A DNA stretch of 64,000 nt from Delphinus delphis. Lineage: Eukaryota > Chordata > Mammalia > Artiodactyla > Delphinidae. A program made the translations under genes and the position numbers. Under the pieces are notes generated by a model. It was not told the origin of the DNA. It worked only from the letters and a program-made list of their open reading frames with translations, and made no database searches. Position 1 is the first letter of the stretch; every line of letters starts with the position of its first letter. Shown here piece by piece: positions 33,225-46,123 of this stretch. Location of the stretch: contig NC_082692.2 in assembly GCF_949987515.2 (NCBI RefSeq), positions 46,468,418 through 46,532,417 on the forward strand, written 5' to 3'.

Positions 33225-35128
33225 AATTTTACTATGTAAGACATAATATCTTATGTGAATAAAAATAATGTATAATGTTTAAATCTAAATATAACTTTGT
33301 ATATAAATGAGTTAAATGAGTATCATATGCATCTGGACATTGGACCAGTGGATATAAACAAAATTATTTTATGTGCAATTTTTTAAGAAATTTATAGTTA
33401 TTAACTTTAGACTTTGATGAATTAAGTGCACTATGACAAATTAAATACTTTATAACTAGAAGCAGGCAATTTAATTTCCAAACTAGTAGAGAGTAAAACA
33501 TGGAAGGAGAAAAAAGGTTTTTTGCCAATTTAAGATAGAATAAAAAAGAACACACAGAACACAAAGGACAAATCAAGAAACAATATAGGATGGTAGAAAT
33601 TAAATTCAAATATATTAATAATTATAATAAGTATAAATGGACTAAATGAAAAGACAAATATCATAAAGGGAAAGGATGGAAATATATATAAGTTGTTTTT
33701 ATTAAAGAAAACACAGTTATGTTAACACCTGAGCAGAGCAACAGGTTAAAAAAAAAAGTACTAGAGACTGGGTAACTTAATAAAAGCATCAATACACCTG
33801 TAAGTTGTAATGATTTAAAATTTTTGCATTATACTTAACCACTGCAAGATTACATTATTTTTAGACACATGAGATTATATACAAAAATTTATTGCAAAAA
33901 GATTCTAAAACAAATCCATTCTACTTCAAAGAACTCTGAACCTACAGAGAATTTTCTCTGACATCACTGTATTTAATTTACAAAGCAATATGAAATGTGT
34001 TTGATTTATCCATGTTTTAAGGAAGAAATCATAAATATTAAAAAATATATCTATAATTCATTGACAGTGATAATGAAAATGCTACAAATTAAAACTTGAG
34101 GATGTAATTAAAGTAGTATTTAGAAAGAAATGTAGAACCTTAAAAACATATTAATAAAGAATATAGGCTAAAATTTAATGGAACAAGCAAACATAAAAAA
34201 ATAAAAAAGATAGAGAGAGAGAAAGGAAAGAAAAATGTTCCCAGGATAAAATGTAGAAGAATAACAGATTGATGAAGCAGAAACATTTGGGAGAGAGGCT
34301 CAAAAGAAAGCAAAAAAGCCAGAAATTAATCCTTTTAAAAGAAAAGGGGGGGTAATAAATTTGGAAAGTCTCTGATTTAAATAACGAATAAAAGAGAGAA
34401 AATTCACAAATTACCAAAACTCACAAATATGCTAATAAAAAAGTATATTATTGACAACTTCCATGTCAGTAAATGTCAAATTTTACATTAATGACAAATT
34501 CCCAGAAAAGTATAATGTGACAAAATTGGCTCAAGAACTAAAAATAGGGACTTCCCTGGTGGTCCAGTGTTGATCCCTGGTCCAGGTTGGGGAACTAAGA
34601 TCCCACATGCCATGCAACCAAAAAAAAAAAAAGCATTGCAAGAGCACCAGTTGGTAGAAAACTGCTGAGAAAATTCTCTAATATAAAGCCTCCTCTGGTG
34701 TTTTATATGAAACATTCAAAGAACAAATGTCAATCTTTACACAAACTATTCCAGAGTATAGAAATTCAGAAACTTTTCAAGAATTTATCTTTTGACTGTA
34801 TAACTTGGACACCAAAACCTGAAAAGGGCAATGCATGAAAGGTAAATTACTGAAGACTTTTGACATGAGGAGCACAGATGCAAAAAATCTTAAACAAAAT
34901 ATCAGTAAACTATGTAGCAATGATAATAGTAACTTAAAATAAAATGTACCATGGAAAAATTAGGTTTATCCCAAGAACACAGAATAGTTTAATTTAAAAA
35001 TCAATGAATGAACTCATCTGAAGAAGAGATTAAAGGAAAAAATTCAAATTATTAATTTGGAGTTATTTTGAGGACTAGGTGGAAGAGTGCAGAAGAACAG
35101 GGTGTTTTTAAGTTGAATTGCTGTTGAA
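33225..35128 (+). mobile_element. Ancient L1, spacer and ORF2 fragments (part 2)
   Basis: Diverged + strand L1 pieces: the block gtataaatggactaaatgaa near 33630, agaaagaaatgtagaacctt near 34120 (ORF2 linker), and gtttatcccaagaacacag near 34964 (RT region). A short CHR-1-type SINE (34547-34632) interrupts it. The copy is too decayed for frame calls, and some intervening stretches may not belong to it. Confidence 0.55.
34547..34632 (+). mobile_element. CHR-1-type SINE, shortened
   Basis: It begins gggacttccctggtggtcca, continues ggggaactaagatcccacat and ends in a 13-bp A-run. About 25 bp of the usual internal part is missing. No TSD is visible. Confidence 0.88.
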
Positions 35129-35343
35129 GAATTATTCTTGGGACTTCCCTGGTGGTCCAGTGGTTTAGACTTTGCCTTCCAATGCAGGGGGTGCAGGTTT
35201 GATCCCTGGTCAGGGAGCTAAGATCCCACATGCCTCCTGGCCAAAAAACCAAAACATAAAACAGAAGCAATATTGTAACAAATTCAATAAAGACTTTAAA
35301 AATGGTCAACATCAAAAAAAAATCTTAAAACAAAATATTCTTG
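35129..35343 (+). mobile_element. CHR-1-type SINE with its 3' tail region
   Basis: The body starts at 35141 (ggacttccctggtggtccag). It runs through agctaagatcccacatgcct and the 3' unique part caataaagactttaaaaatg to an A-run near 35320. Approximate direct repeats are gaattattcttg (35129-35140) and aaaatattcttg (35332-35343). Confidence 0.88.
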
Positions 35344-36984
35344 CTGGTTCAGGCTGTTGTTGTCTGTTTCTGCCTTTTTTTTTTTTTTTCTTAGCATAAG
35401 TAAGGGGTATTGTAAGAGTTTTGATTAATTTCTTTAACAATTGCTGCTTTACATTTCACTCACATACGCATCTTTCAAATATAATGGATTAGAAATCTTG
35501 ATGAAACTAAAGGGCAAAAAACTTCAAAATAAGAAGAGGAAAATATAAAGAGCACCTAGTGAGGAAATCCTGGTAGTATTTTACTTTTACAAGTATTTGT
35601 ATTTTGTTTCTAATAAAGATATTTTTTGAAAGTGCATTACTCACTTTGGTCAGTAAAATCTATAGTCTTGTTCTGAATATGAAATGCCATTGATTTTACA
35701 AGAGGTGTTGATATATGCCTGAATCAATTCAGTAATACCCAGACCAACATGAACAATAGATAATTATTCATACTCCCTCTTTCTAAAATATCATTTCTCA
35801 AGAATTTCAATTAACTTTGTAATAATCTCATGGAAGTTTACAACTCCTAATTAACAATGGGACCTACTCTTTTTGTTTTATGGAAGTGGATGATGACTAA
35901 AATATTTTGTTGGCTGCATTTTTTGTTTATTTAACACTCTCCTCTCTTCAGAGTTTCAAAAAAAATGTGCCTCCACCACATGCATTTTTATCTATGCATT
36001 TGTTTCAAATGAAAACTGTTTATAAAATCGTCAATGTTTTCCTTTTCCCTTTCCTTTCTAATTCCCTATGATATCTACCCTATCTAATGTCTTTCCTCAA
36101 GTTTTATAGAGACAGTGTGATTTCCAAAGAAAAAGGATCAACTTAGAAGTCAGACAGGATTTCAGAATATTTCTTTTGCCACTTTGGGGCTTTGAGCACA
36201 TGAAGAAAATAAGTTTGTTTCCTCCACAATAAAATAAGCATAATGGTGCCTTTATCAGATGCCCGTGAGATAAATGTGTTTAAGTAAAATTTCACTGGTT
36301 ACTAATGTAGATGTGATCATGCATCCATTAACTAAGTAAGCTGAAACTCTAACCCCAAAGAACTATCTTGAAAGTTATTCTCCTCATCACATTTAAGAGT
36401 AAAATAATTATAGCATATCAGCACCATTCCTATAAGAGCAGTCCAAAAGCCTGCCTTGTGTGTCAAAATAAAATGTTAGAAACATAATTTCCAGGGTATC
36501 TAATTTATTTGATTCTTTTGAGTTTTCTTTTGTCTAATCATCATACATAGGTCTTCAAAACATATGTTACCTGCCTATACAGATAATTCCTTTCAAAATA
36601 CTAAGACACTGTATTTTCCTTCTTTCCATGTCTGTGTGCTTAGCAGTTTCACTTTTTAAATTCATTTCCTTAATCTTTCATATTTAATAAAATGACTGTG
36701 TTATATATTTTTGAATTTTGCCTTCACTGACAATTGCTTTAATAACTTTATCTACTTTCTCACTATGCCCATGCGTTTCTCCTACTAACCTTTTTAAACT
36801 TACATACTCAAGATTTGCCTTTTCAATGTATCTTTGTAAATTGCTGATATCTACAATACTCTATACTTTGGGTTTTCAACAAATATTAACTAATAACTGA
36901 ATATGCAACTTTTCAAAATAAGTTACTACTAATATGGTAACATAATTTATTGAAGATGTCCAGCAGTGTTCTGTTTATATAACT
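35344..36984. other. Unassigned AT-rich DNA
   Basis: No gene, RNA or repeat family recognised across 1.6 kb. Candidate frames are short and carry no motif. It ends at a poly-A run (36987-37006). Confidence 0.5.
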
Positions 36985-36986
36985 TA

Positions 36987-37006
36987 CAAAAAAAAAAAAA
37001 AAAAAA
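36987..37006. repeat. Poly-A run
   Basis: About 20 consecutive A bases. No retrocopy body was recognised upstream, so it may be a simple repeat. Confidence 0.85.
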
Positions 37007-37009
37007 ACA

Positions 37010-37140
37010 CTACTCCCTAACCACTTTGCAGCTCAGAAGACTGCGGCATAGAGAGATTAAGAACTTGCTGAGTAACTAAGTGGTATCTGTGACTTGAACC
37101 AAGAATTCTGAGTTTAGAAACACCACTCTTAAATTCAACT
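37010..37140 (+). repeat. MIR fragment
   Basis: It contains ctttgcagctcagaagactg, gcatagagagattaagaact and gacttgaaccaagaattctg, the core MIR sentence. + orientation, no A-tail, as usual for MIR. Confidence 0.8.
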
Positions 37141-37796
37141 TACTGCATCTCTAATTTGTCTTCACAAATTTTACATGTATATTGGGTTTAATATGTAAAA
37201 ATACATTTAAGGGAAAATTTCATGTGCTTCTTTTCAAACATCATGATATATGATTTCAGCAGATATAATCTATGAACACTTTGCTTATCAGGAATGGGAT
37301 ATTTTGTATAAACTCCAGGCAATTTGATTTTAGTAAAACTTCTAACTGAAAATTATTCTCCTAGAATCAGCATGCAAGGTTATAAAAAAAATAAATTGGG
37401 ATATTTAAATTTAAATAAAATTATCCCATCTGAATTTAATCTATAATAGAGTTTTACTTAATTAGATATGTACTGTCTATTTTTTAGAACAAGGGAATAT
37501 TGTATTTGCATAAAGCATGAAAGACTCTTTTACAAAAGCAAAATAGAAATGTGTTTGAGATACTACCTAAATACCACACAGATGTCAAATGTATACCAAA
37601 AAATTGTTCTCATGCTGATATTTTTCACAGTAAAATAAAGCAACATTTCAGCTCCAGCATAGAAAAAAAAAAAGACTATTCTCCCACTCTCTTTAAAATA
37701 CAAAGGTATTAGGCAAAAGATTTGTTTCAAATGATAATGACTAGAAATAATACTTGAATCTCATCTAACAGCTAAAAGTAGTAGGATTTTACTGTT
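37141..37796. other. Unassigned AT-rich DNA
   Basis: No feature recognised apart from a short A-run near 37661-37673. Confidence 0.5.
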
Positions 37797-38980
37797 TTAT
37801 TTTTAATTGATGTATAATTGTTTTACAATATTGAGTAAGTTTCAGGTGTACAGCAAAGTGAAAGCTTTATATATGTATAAAACTTTTTATATCAAGTTTT
37901 AGAGAGAGAGAAAAAGATTACTTTCCATTATAGGTTAATATAAGATATTGAATGTAGTTATTCTATTTGTAATAATTTGTACCTGTTAATCCAATACTCC
38001 TAACTTATTCCTCCCCCACTTTCCCCTCTGGTAATCATAAGTTTGTTTTCTATGTCTGTGAGTCCGTTTCTGTTTTGTATATAGATTCATTTGTATTATT
38101 TTTTAGATTCCATATATAAGTGATATCATATAATATTTGTCTTTATCTGACATACTTCAGTAAGTAAATTATTCTCTAGGCCCATCAATGTTGCTGCAAA
38201 AGGCAATATTTCATTCTTATTTTATGGCTGAGTAATATTCTATAGTATACATACACCATTTTTTCTTAAAACAATTATCTCTTGATGGGTACTTGGTTGC
38301 TTCCTTGTCTTGGCTATTGTAAACAGTGTTGCTATGAACATTAGGGTGCATGTATCTTTTCAAATTAGATTTTTATCTTTTCTGGATACATACCCAGGAG
38401 TGGGATTGCTGAATCTTATGGTAGCTTTATTTTAAGTTTTTTTAAGGAACATCCATACTGTTTTCCATAGTGGATGCACCAACTTACATTCCCACCAAAA
38501 CAGTTGGATTTCTCCAAATTCTCTCCAGCATTTATTATTTGTAGATTGTTTTGATGATGGCCATTTTAACCAGTGTGAGGTGACACCTCATTGTGGTTTT
38601 GATTTGCATGTCTCTAATAATTAGTGATGTTGACCATACTTTCATGTGCCTGTTGTCCATCTGTATGTCTTCTTTGGAAAAAGGGCTATTTAGTTCTTCT
38701 GCCCATTTTTTGATTGGGTTTTTTTTCTTTTTCTTTTTTTGATATCGAGATGTATGAGCTCTTTGTATAGTTTGGATATTAACCCCTAGTCAGGTGCATC
38801 ACTTGCAAATATTTTCTCTCTTTCTGTATATTGGCTTTTCATTTTGTTTATGGTTTCCTTTGCTGTGCACAAGCTTTTGCACTGATTAGCTCCCATTTGC
38901 TTATTTTTGCTTTTCTTCCTTTTGCCTTGGGAGATTGATCTAAGAAAATATTGAAATGATTTATGTCAGAGAATGTTTTA

Positions 38981-39118
38981 ATGACAATCGCTTCAACAAG
39001 GTGTGTTGGGAAAGGTGGACAACTACATATAAACCAATGAAATTAGAACACTCCCTCATATCATATACAAAAGTAAACTCAAAATGTTTTAAATACCTAA
39101 ATATAAGGTATGACACAA
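38981..39118 (+). other. Inverted segment inside element E
   Basis: The flanks are minus-strand ORF2, but this piece reads in the sense direction: cttcaacaaggtgtgttggg, aaattagaacactccctcat, aaagtaaactcaaaatgttt. On its own reverse complement it fits exactly between its neighbours, with about 30 bp of ORF2 missing at the left junction. An internal microinversion, not a 5' twin-priming inversion, because minus orientation resumes at 39119. Confidence 0.85.
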
Positions 39119-39545
39119 TTTTCCATTGAATATTCTTGCCTTCTTTGTAGTAGATTAATTGACTGTAGGAGTGTGAGTTTATTTCTGGGCTCTCTATTCT
39201 GTTCCATATATCTATATGCTTGGTGTCATGCCAATTCTGTGCAGTTTTGATAACTGTAGCTTTGTGGTATAGTCTGAAGTCTGGAAGGTTAATGCCTCCA
39301 GCTTTGTTCTTTTTCCTCAGGATTGCTTTGGCAATTCTGTTTTTCATGGTTCCATATAAATGTTAAGATTATTTGTTCTACTTCTGTGAAAAATGTCATG
39401 GGTATTTTGATAGAGATTGCATTAAATCTGTAGATTGTTTTGGGTATTATGGTTATTTTAAATTATGAATTCTTCAAATACAAGAGCATGGGATATATTT
39501 CAATTTCTTTGAATCATCTTCAATTTCCTTTATCTGTGTTTTATA

Positions 39546-39590
39546 TTGGGCTGGCCAAAAAGTTCGTTCAGGTTTTTCCATAAGATGTTA
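39546..39590. mobile_element. Half of a mariner-type element in element E
   Basis: ttgggctggccaaaaagttc followed by gttcaggtttttccataaga is the terminal sequence of the mariner-type elements common in cetartiodactyls. Only about 43 bp is present, with TA on both sides. The second inverted terminal half is missing. Confidence 0.75.
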
Positions 39591-41371
39591 AGTTCTGTAA
39601 GTTTTCAGGGTACAGGTCTTTCACTTTAGTTATGCTTAGTTCTAGGTATTTTATTTTCTGTGTGTGGTTTTAAATGAGATTTTTTTTTTTACTTTCTCTG
39701 TCCAATATTTTGTTACTAGTGTAAAGAAATGAAACAAATTTCTACATATTAAACTTGTATCCTACTACCTTGCTGAATTTATCTATTAGTTCTAATAATT
39801 TTTGTCTGGAGACTTTGGGACTCTCTATATAGAGTATCATGTCATCTGCAAATAGTGACCATTTTAACATCTTCCCTTCCAGTTTGGATAATGTTTATTT
39901 CATTTTCTTGTCTGATTGCTGTGGCTAGGATTTCCATTACTATTTGAATAGAAGTGGTAAGAGTGGGCATCCTTGTCTTGTTCCTGAATTTAGTGGAAGG
40001 GCTTTCAGCTTTTCACTGTTGTGTATCATGTTGACTTGTGGATTTGTTGTAAATGTCTTTTATTATGTTAGGATATGTTCCCTCTGTACCCACTTTGGTG
40101 AGAGTTTTTATCATGAATAAGTGTTGAATTTTGTCAAATGCTTTTTCTGCATCTAATGAGATCATCATATGGTTTCTGCCTTTCCTTTTTTTAGTGTGGT
40201 GGATCACTGTGATTGATTTGCATATGTTGAACCATCCGTCTGACCCTGGAATGAATCCAACATGATCATGGTGTATTATAGTTTTTATGTGTTGTTGGAT
40301 TCTGTTTGCTGATATTTTTTGAGCAATTTTGGCATCTTTATTCATCAATATATTGGTCTGTAAATTTCTTATTGTTAGTGTCCTGTCTGGCTTTTGTATC
40401 ATGATGATGGTGGCTTTATAGAATGAATTTGGGAGTGTTCCCTCTTCTTCAATTCTTTGGAATACTTTGAGCAGGATCAGTATTAGCTCTTCTTTGAAAG
40501 TTTGGTAGATTTCCCCACTGAAGCCATCTGGTACCACACTTTTGTATGCAGGGAACTTCTTTTAAAAATACAGATTTAATTTTACTTCTAGTGATGTCTG
40601 TTGAAATTATCTGTTTCACCTTGACTCAGTTTTAGCAGGCCATATGTTTCTAGAATCTTCTCCATTCTTCTAGGTTCTCCAATTTTTTTGGCATATAACT
40701 GTTCATAGTATTCTTTAATTATTTTTTTTTAATTTCTGCAGTATTAGTTGTTATTTCCCCATTTCATTTCTTATCTTGTTTACTTGGGTCTTCTATCTTT
40801 TCTTCCTGGTGAGCCTGGCCAAAGGTTTGTCAATTTCATTTATTTTTTCAAACATCCAACTCTTGGATTTCTTGATTATTTATTTTGTTATTTTTCATCT
40901 CTTTTTTATTTCCTCTCTGATCTTTATTATTTTCTTCCTTCTGCTGGTTTTGGGTTTGTTTGTTCTTCTCTTTCTAATTCTTTTTTTTTCTTCTTTTTTT
41001 TTAGCTTCATAAAATACCTCTTTATTTTATTTTTTTTACATCTTTCCTGGAGTATAATTGCTTTACAATGTTGTGTTAGTTTCTGCTGTACAACAAAATG
41101 AATCAGCTATGTGTATACATATATCCACATATCCCCTCCCCCTTGAACCTCCCTCCCACACTCCCTATCCCACACCTCAAGGTTGTCACAAAGTATGGAG
41201 TTGATCTCCATGTGCTATGCAACAGCTTCCCACTAGCCATCAATTTAACATTTGGTAGTGTATATATGTCAATGTTACTCTCTCACTCTGTCCCAACTTC
41301 CCCTTCCCCGCTGTGTACTCAAGTCCATTCTCTATGTCTGTGTCTTTATCTCTGCCCTGCCACTACGTTCA

Positions 41372-44300
41372 TCAATACCGTTTTTTGATCCCATACATAT
41401 ACATTAGCTTATGGTACTTGTTTTTCTCTTTCTGACTTACTTCACTCTGTATGACATACTCTAGGTACATCCACCACACTACAAATAACTCAATTATATA
41501 TGTTTTTATGGCTGAGAAATATTCCATGGTATATGGAATATACCACATCTTCTTTATCCATTCATCTGTCAATGGACAGGTTGCTTCCATATCCTGGCTA
41601 TTGTACATAGAGCTGCAATGAACATTGTCGTACATGAATCTTTTAGAGTTATGGTTTTCTCAGGGTATATGTCCAGTACTGGGATTGCTGGGTCTTATGG
41701 TAGTGTTATTTTAGTCTTTTAGAAAACTCCATAGTGTTCTCCACAGTGACTGTATCAATATACATTCCCACCAACACTGCAAAAGGGTTCCCTTTTCTCT
41801 ACAACCTCTCTAACATTTATTGCTTGTAGGTTTTTTGATGATGGCCATTCTGACTGGTATGAGGTGATACCTCATTGCAGTTTTGATTTGCATTTCTCTA
41901 GTGATTTGTGAGGTTGAGTATATTTTCATGTGTTTCTTGGCAATCTGTATATCTTCTTTGGAGAAATGTCTATTTAGGTCTTCTTCTCATTTTTGGGTTG
42001 GGTTGTTTGTTTTTTGATATTGAGCTGCATGAGCTGCTTATAAATTTTGGAGATTAATTCTTTATCAGTTGTTTCATTTGCAAATATTTTCTCCCATTCT
42101 GTGGGTTGTCTTTTGGTCTTGTTTAAGGTTTCCTTTGCTGTGCAAAAGCTTTTAAGTTTCATTAGGTCCCATTTGTTTCCTTTTGCTTTTATTTCCATTA
42201 CTCTAGGAGGTGGGTCAGAAAGGATCTTGTGATTTTTGTCATAGAGTGTTCTGCTATGTTTTCCTCTAAGAGTTTGATGGTGTCTGGCCTTACATTTAGG
42301 TCTTTAATCCATTTTGAGTTTATTTTTGTGTATGGTGTTAGGGAGTGTTCTAATTTCATTCTTTTACATGCAGTTCTCCAGTTTTCCCAGGACCACTTAT
42401 TGAAGACGCTGTCTTCATTCTATATTCTTGCCTCCTTTGTCAAAGACAAGGTGGCCACATATGCATGAGTTTATCTCTTGGCTTTCTATCTTGTTCCATT
42501 GATCTGTATTTCTGTTTTTGGGTGAGTACGATACTGTCTCGATTACTGTACCTTCGTAGTATAGTCTGATGTCAGGGAGCCTGATTCCTCCAGCTTTGTT
42601 TTTCTTTCTCAAGATTGCTTTGGCTATTTGGGGTCTTTTGTGTTTCCATACAAGTTGTAAAATTTCTTGTTCTAGTTCTGTGAAAAATGCCATTGGTAAT
42701 TTGACAGGGATTGCCTTGAATCTGTAGATTGCTTTGGGTAGTATAGCCATTTTCACAATGTTGATTCATCCTATCCAAGAACATGATATATTTCTCCATC
42801 TGTTTGTATCGTCTTTGATTTCTTTCATCAGTGTCTTATAGTTTTCTGCATACAGGACTGTGGCCTCCTTAGGTAGGTTTAATCCTAAGTATTTTATTCT
42901 TTGTGTTGCAGTGGTAAATGGGAGAGTTTCCTTCATTTCTCTTTCTGATAGTTCATTGTCAGTGTACAGATGTAAGAGATTTCTGTATATTAATTTTGTA
43001 TCCTGTTACTTTACCAAACTCATTGATTAGCCCTCATAGTTCTCTGGTGGTATATTTAGGATTTTCCACGTATAGTATCATGTCATCTGCAAATAGTGAC
43101 AGTTTTACTTCTTTTCCAATTTGGATTATTTTTATTTATTTTTCTTCTATGATTACCATGACTAAAACTTCCAAAACTATGTTGAATAATAGTGGTGAGA
43201 GTGGGCAACCTTGTCTTGTCCCTGATCTTAGAGGAAATGCTTCCAGTTTTTCCACCATTGAGAACGATGTCAGTGGTTTTGTCATGTGTGTCTTTTATTA
43301 TGTTGAGGTAGGTTCCCTTTATGCCCACTTTCTGCAGAGTTTATGTAATAAATGGGTGTTGAATTTTCTCAAAAGCTTTTTCTGCACCTATTGAGATGAT
43401 CATATGGTTTTTATCCTTCTATGTGTTAATATGGTGTATCACATTGATTGATTTGTGTATATTGAAGAAATCTTGCATTCCTGGGATTAACCCCACTTGA
43501 TAATGGTGCATGATCCTTTTAATGTGCTGTTAGATTTTGTTTGCTAGTGTTTTGTTGAGGATTTTTGCATCTATGTTCGTCAGTGTTATTGACCTGTAAT
43601 TTACTTTATTTGTGACATCTTTGTCTGGTTTTGGTGTCAGGATGATGGTGGCCTCATAGAATGAGTTTGGGAGTGTTCTTCCCTATGCCATATTTTGGAA
43701 GAGTTTGAGAAGGATAGGTGTTAGCTCTTCCCTAACTGTTTGGTAGAATTCATCTGTGAAGACATCTGGCCCTGGGCTTTGGTTTGTTGGAAGATTTTTA
43801 ATCACAGTTTCAATTTCAGTGTTTATGATTGGTCTGTTCAAACTTTATATTTCTTTCTGGTTCATTTTTGGAAGGTTGTACTTTTCTAAGAATTTGTCCA
43901 TTTCTTCCAGGTTGTCCATTTTTTTGGCATATAGTTGCTTGTAGTAGTTTCATGATCCTTTGTATTTCTGCAGTGCCAGTTGCTACTTCTACTTTTTCAT
44001 TTCTAATTCTGTTGGAGAGTGTGTTCTGTCTTTTTTTTCCTGATGAGTCGGCTAATGGTTTATCAATTATGTTAACCTTCTCAAATAATCAGATTTTTGT
44101 TTTACTGATCTTTGCTACTGTTTCCTTCATTTCTTTTTCATTTATTTCTGATCTGATCTATATGAGTTCTTTCCTCCTGCTAACTTTGGGTTTTTTTGTT
44201 CTTCTTTCTCTAATTACTTTAGGTGTAAGGTTAGGTTGTCTATTTGAGATGTTTCTTGTTTCTTGAGATAGGATTGTGTTGCTATAAACTTCCCTCTTAA

Positions 44301-45180
44301 AACTGCTTTTGCTGCATCCCATAGGTTTTGGGTCATCGTGTTTCCATTGGCATTTTTTTCTAGGTATTTTTTTGATTTCCTCTTTGATTTCTTCAGTGAT
44401 CTCTTGGTTATTTAGTAATGTATTGTTTTGCCTCCATGTGTTTATATTTTTTACAGTTTTTTTTCCTGTAATTGATATCTAGTCTCATAGTGTTGTGGTT
44501 GGAAAAGAAGCTTGATACAATTTCAATTTTCTTAAATTTACTGAGGCTTAATTTGTGACCAAAGATGTGATCTATCCTGAAGAATGTTCCATGCGTACTT
44601 GAGAAGAAATTGTATTCTGTTATTATTGGAGGGAATATCCTATAAATATCAATTAAGTCTATCTGGTCTAATGTGTCTTTTAAAACTTTTGTTTCTTATT
44701 TCTTTTCTGTTTGGATGATCTGTCCATTGGTGTAAATGGGGTATTTAATTCCCCTAGTATTATTGTGTTATTGTCGATTTCCCCTTTTATGGCTGTTAGC
44801 ATTGTCTCATGTATTGAGGTGCTCCTATGTTGGGTGCATAGATATTTACAATTGTTATATCTTCTTCTTGAATTGATCCCTTGATTATTATGTAGTGTCC
44901 TTCCTTGTCTCTTGTTATAGTCTTAATTTTAAAGTCTATTTTTTTCTGGTATGAATATTGCTACTCCAGCTTTCTTTTGATTTCCATTAGCATGGTATAC
45001 ATTTTTCCATTCCTTCACTTTCTGTCTGTATGTGTCTCTAGGTCTGCTGTGGGTTTCTTGTAGACAGAATATATATGGGTCTTGTGTTTGTAACCATTCA
45101 GCCAGTCTGTGTCTTTTGGTTGGAGTATTTAATCCATTTACATTTAAGGTAATTATTGATATGTATGTTCCTATTTGCAT
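41372..45180 (-). pseudogene. L1 ORF2 pseudogene (element F)
   Basis: The start is the ATG at 45180 (MQIGTYISIITLNVNGLN). The catalytic glutamate of the endonuclease is kept in FCLQETHSRPRD. The RT region is fragmented: the [17 protein letters not shown] frame 43083-43328 is shifted. C-terminal pieces are in 42415-42756 ([20 protein letters not shown]) and 41974-42198. The final frame ends SEVSQKEKNKYHKLMYMYGI at 41372-41635. Not intact. Confidence 0.87.
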
Positions 45181-45199
45181 TTTCTTAATTGTTTTGTGG

Positions 45200-46123
45200 T
45201 TGTTTCTATAGGTCTTTCCTTTCTCTTGTGTTTCCTGCCTAGAGAAATTCCTTTAGCATTTGTTGTAAAGCTGGTTTTGTGTTGTTGAATCCTCTTAATT
45301 TTTCCTTGTCTGTAAAGCTTTTGATTTCTATTTCAACATTGAATCTGAATGAGATCATTGCTGGTTAGAGTGATCGTGGTTGTAAGTTTTTCCCTTTCAT
45401 CACTTTAAATATATCCTGCCTCTCCTTTCTAGCTTGCAAAGTTTCTGCTGAAAGATCAGCTGTTAACCTTATGGTGATTCCCTTGTATGTTATTTGTTGC
45501 TTTTCCCTTGCTGCTTTTAATATTTTTCTTTGTTTTTAATTTTTGTTAGTTTGTTTAATATGTGTCTTGGTGTGTTTCTCCTAGGGTTTATCCTGTATGC
45601 AACTCTCTTCACTTCCTGTATTTGATTGACTAGTTCCTTTCCTATAATGGGAAACTTTTCGACTAGAATCTCTTGAAGTATTTTCTGAGACTCTTTCTTT
45701 TCTTCTTCTTCTTCTGGGATGCCTATAATTTGAATGCTGGTGCACTTATCATTTTCCCAGAGGTCTCTGAGAGTCTCCTCCATTCTTTTCATTCTTTTTT
45801 CTTTATTCTTCTCTGTGGCAGTAACTTCCACCATTCTATCTTCCAGCTCACTTATCCATTTTTCTGCCTCAGTTATTCTGCAATGATTCTTTCTAGAGTA
45901 TTTTTAATTTCAGTTATATGTTGTTCATCACTGTTTGTTTGCTCTTTAGTTCTTTAGGTCTTTGTGAAACATTTTTTTTGTATTTTCTCTATTCCATTTC
46001 TGAGTTTACTATCATTTCTCTGAATTCTTTTTAAGGTAGTTTGCCTATTTCCTCTTCATTTATTTGGTCTTGTGGGTTTTTATCTTGCTTCCTTGCCTGC
46101 AAGATATTTCTCTGTCTTCTCAT
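45200..46123 (-). pseudogene. L1 ORF1 pseudogene (element F)
   Basis: The ATG at 46123 opens MRRQRNILQARKQDKNPQDQ. The open RRM part is 45517-45834: MKRMEETLRDLWENDKCTSI, IQIIGIPEEEEEKKESQKI and RINPRRNTPRHILNKLTKIK. The end is approximate. Frameshifts separate the coiled coil from the RRM part. Confidence 0.82.

Larger units (their letters stand above)
37797..40990 (-). mobile_element. Element E: older L1, 3' UTR and most of ORF2
   Basis: The 3' end (tttttaattgatgtataatt) is at the left, with the gtttcaggtgtacagcaaag 3' UTR type seen at 31197. ORF2 follows from about 38095. It is truncated in or near the endonuclease/RT linker around 40990. Two rearrangements mark it: a small inversion at 38981-39118 and a mariner-type fragment at 39546-39590. 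More diverged than B, C, D. Confidence 0.85.
38095..40990 (-). pseudogene. L1 ORF2 pseudogene (element E), 5' truncated
   Basis: The RT block survives in 40013-40537: [34 protein letters not shown] and [15 protein letters not shown]. The [13 protein letters not shown] block follows at 38961-39347. The frame is broken throughout, and a 138-bp piece is inverted. The endonuclease is absent. Confidence 0.82.

Noticed and set aside
36987..37006. Poly-A run as the tail of a retrogene
   Set aside because: No AATAAA at the right distance, no coding remnant upstream and no TSD were seen.
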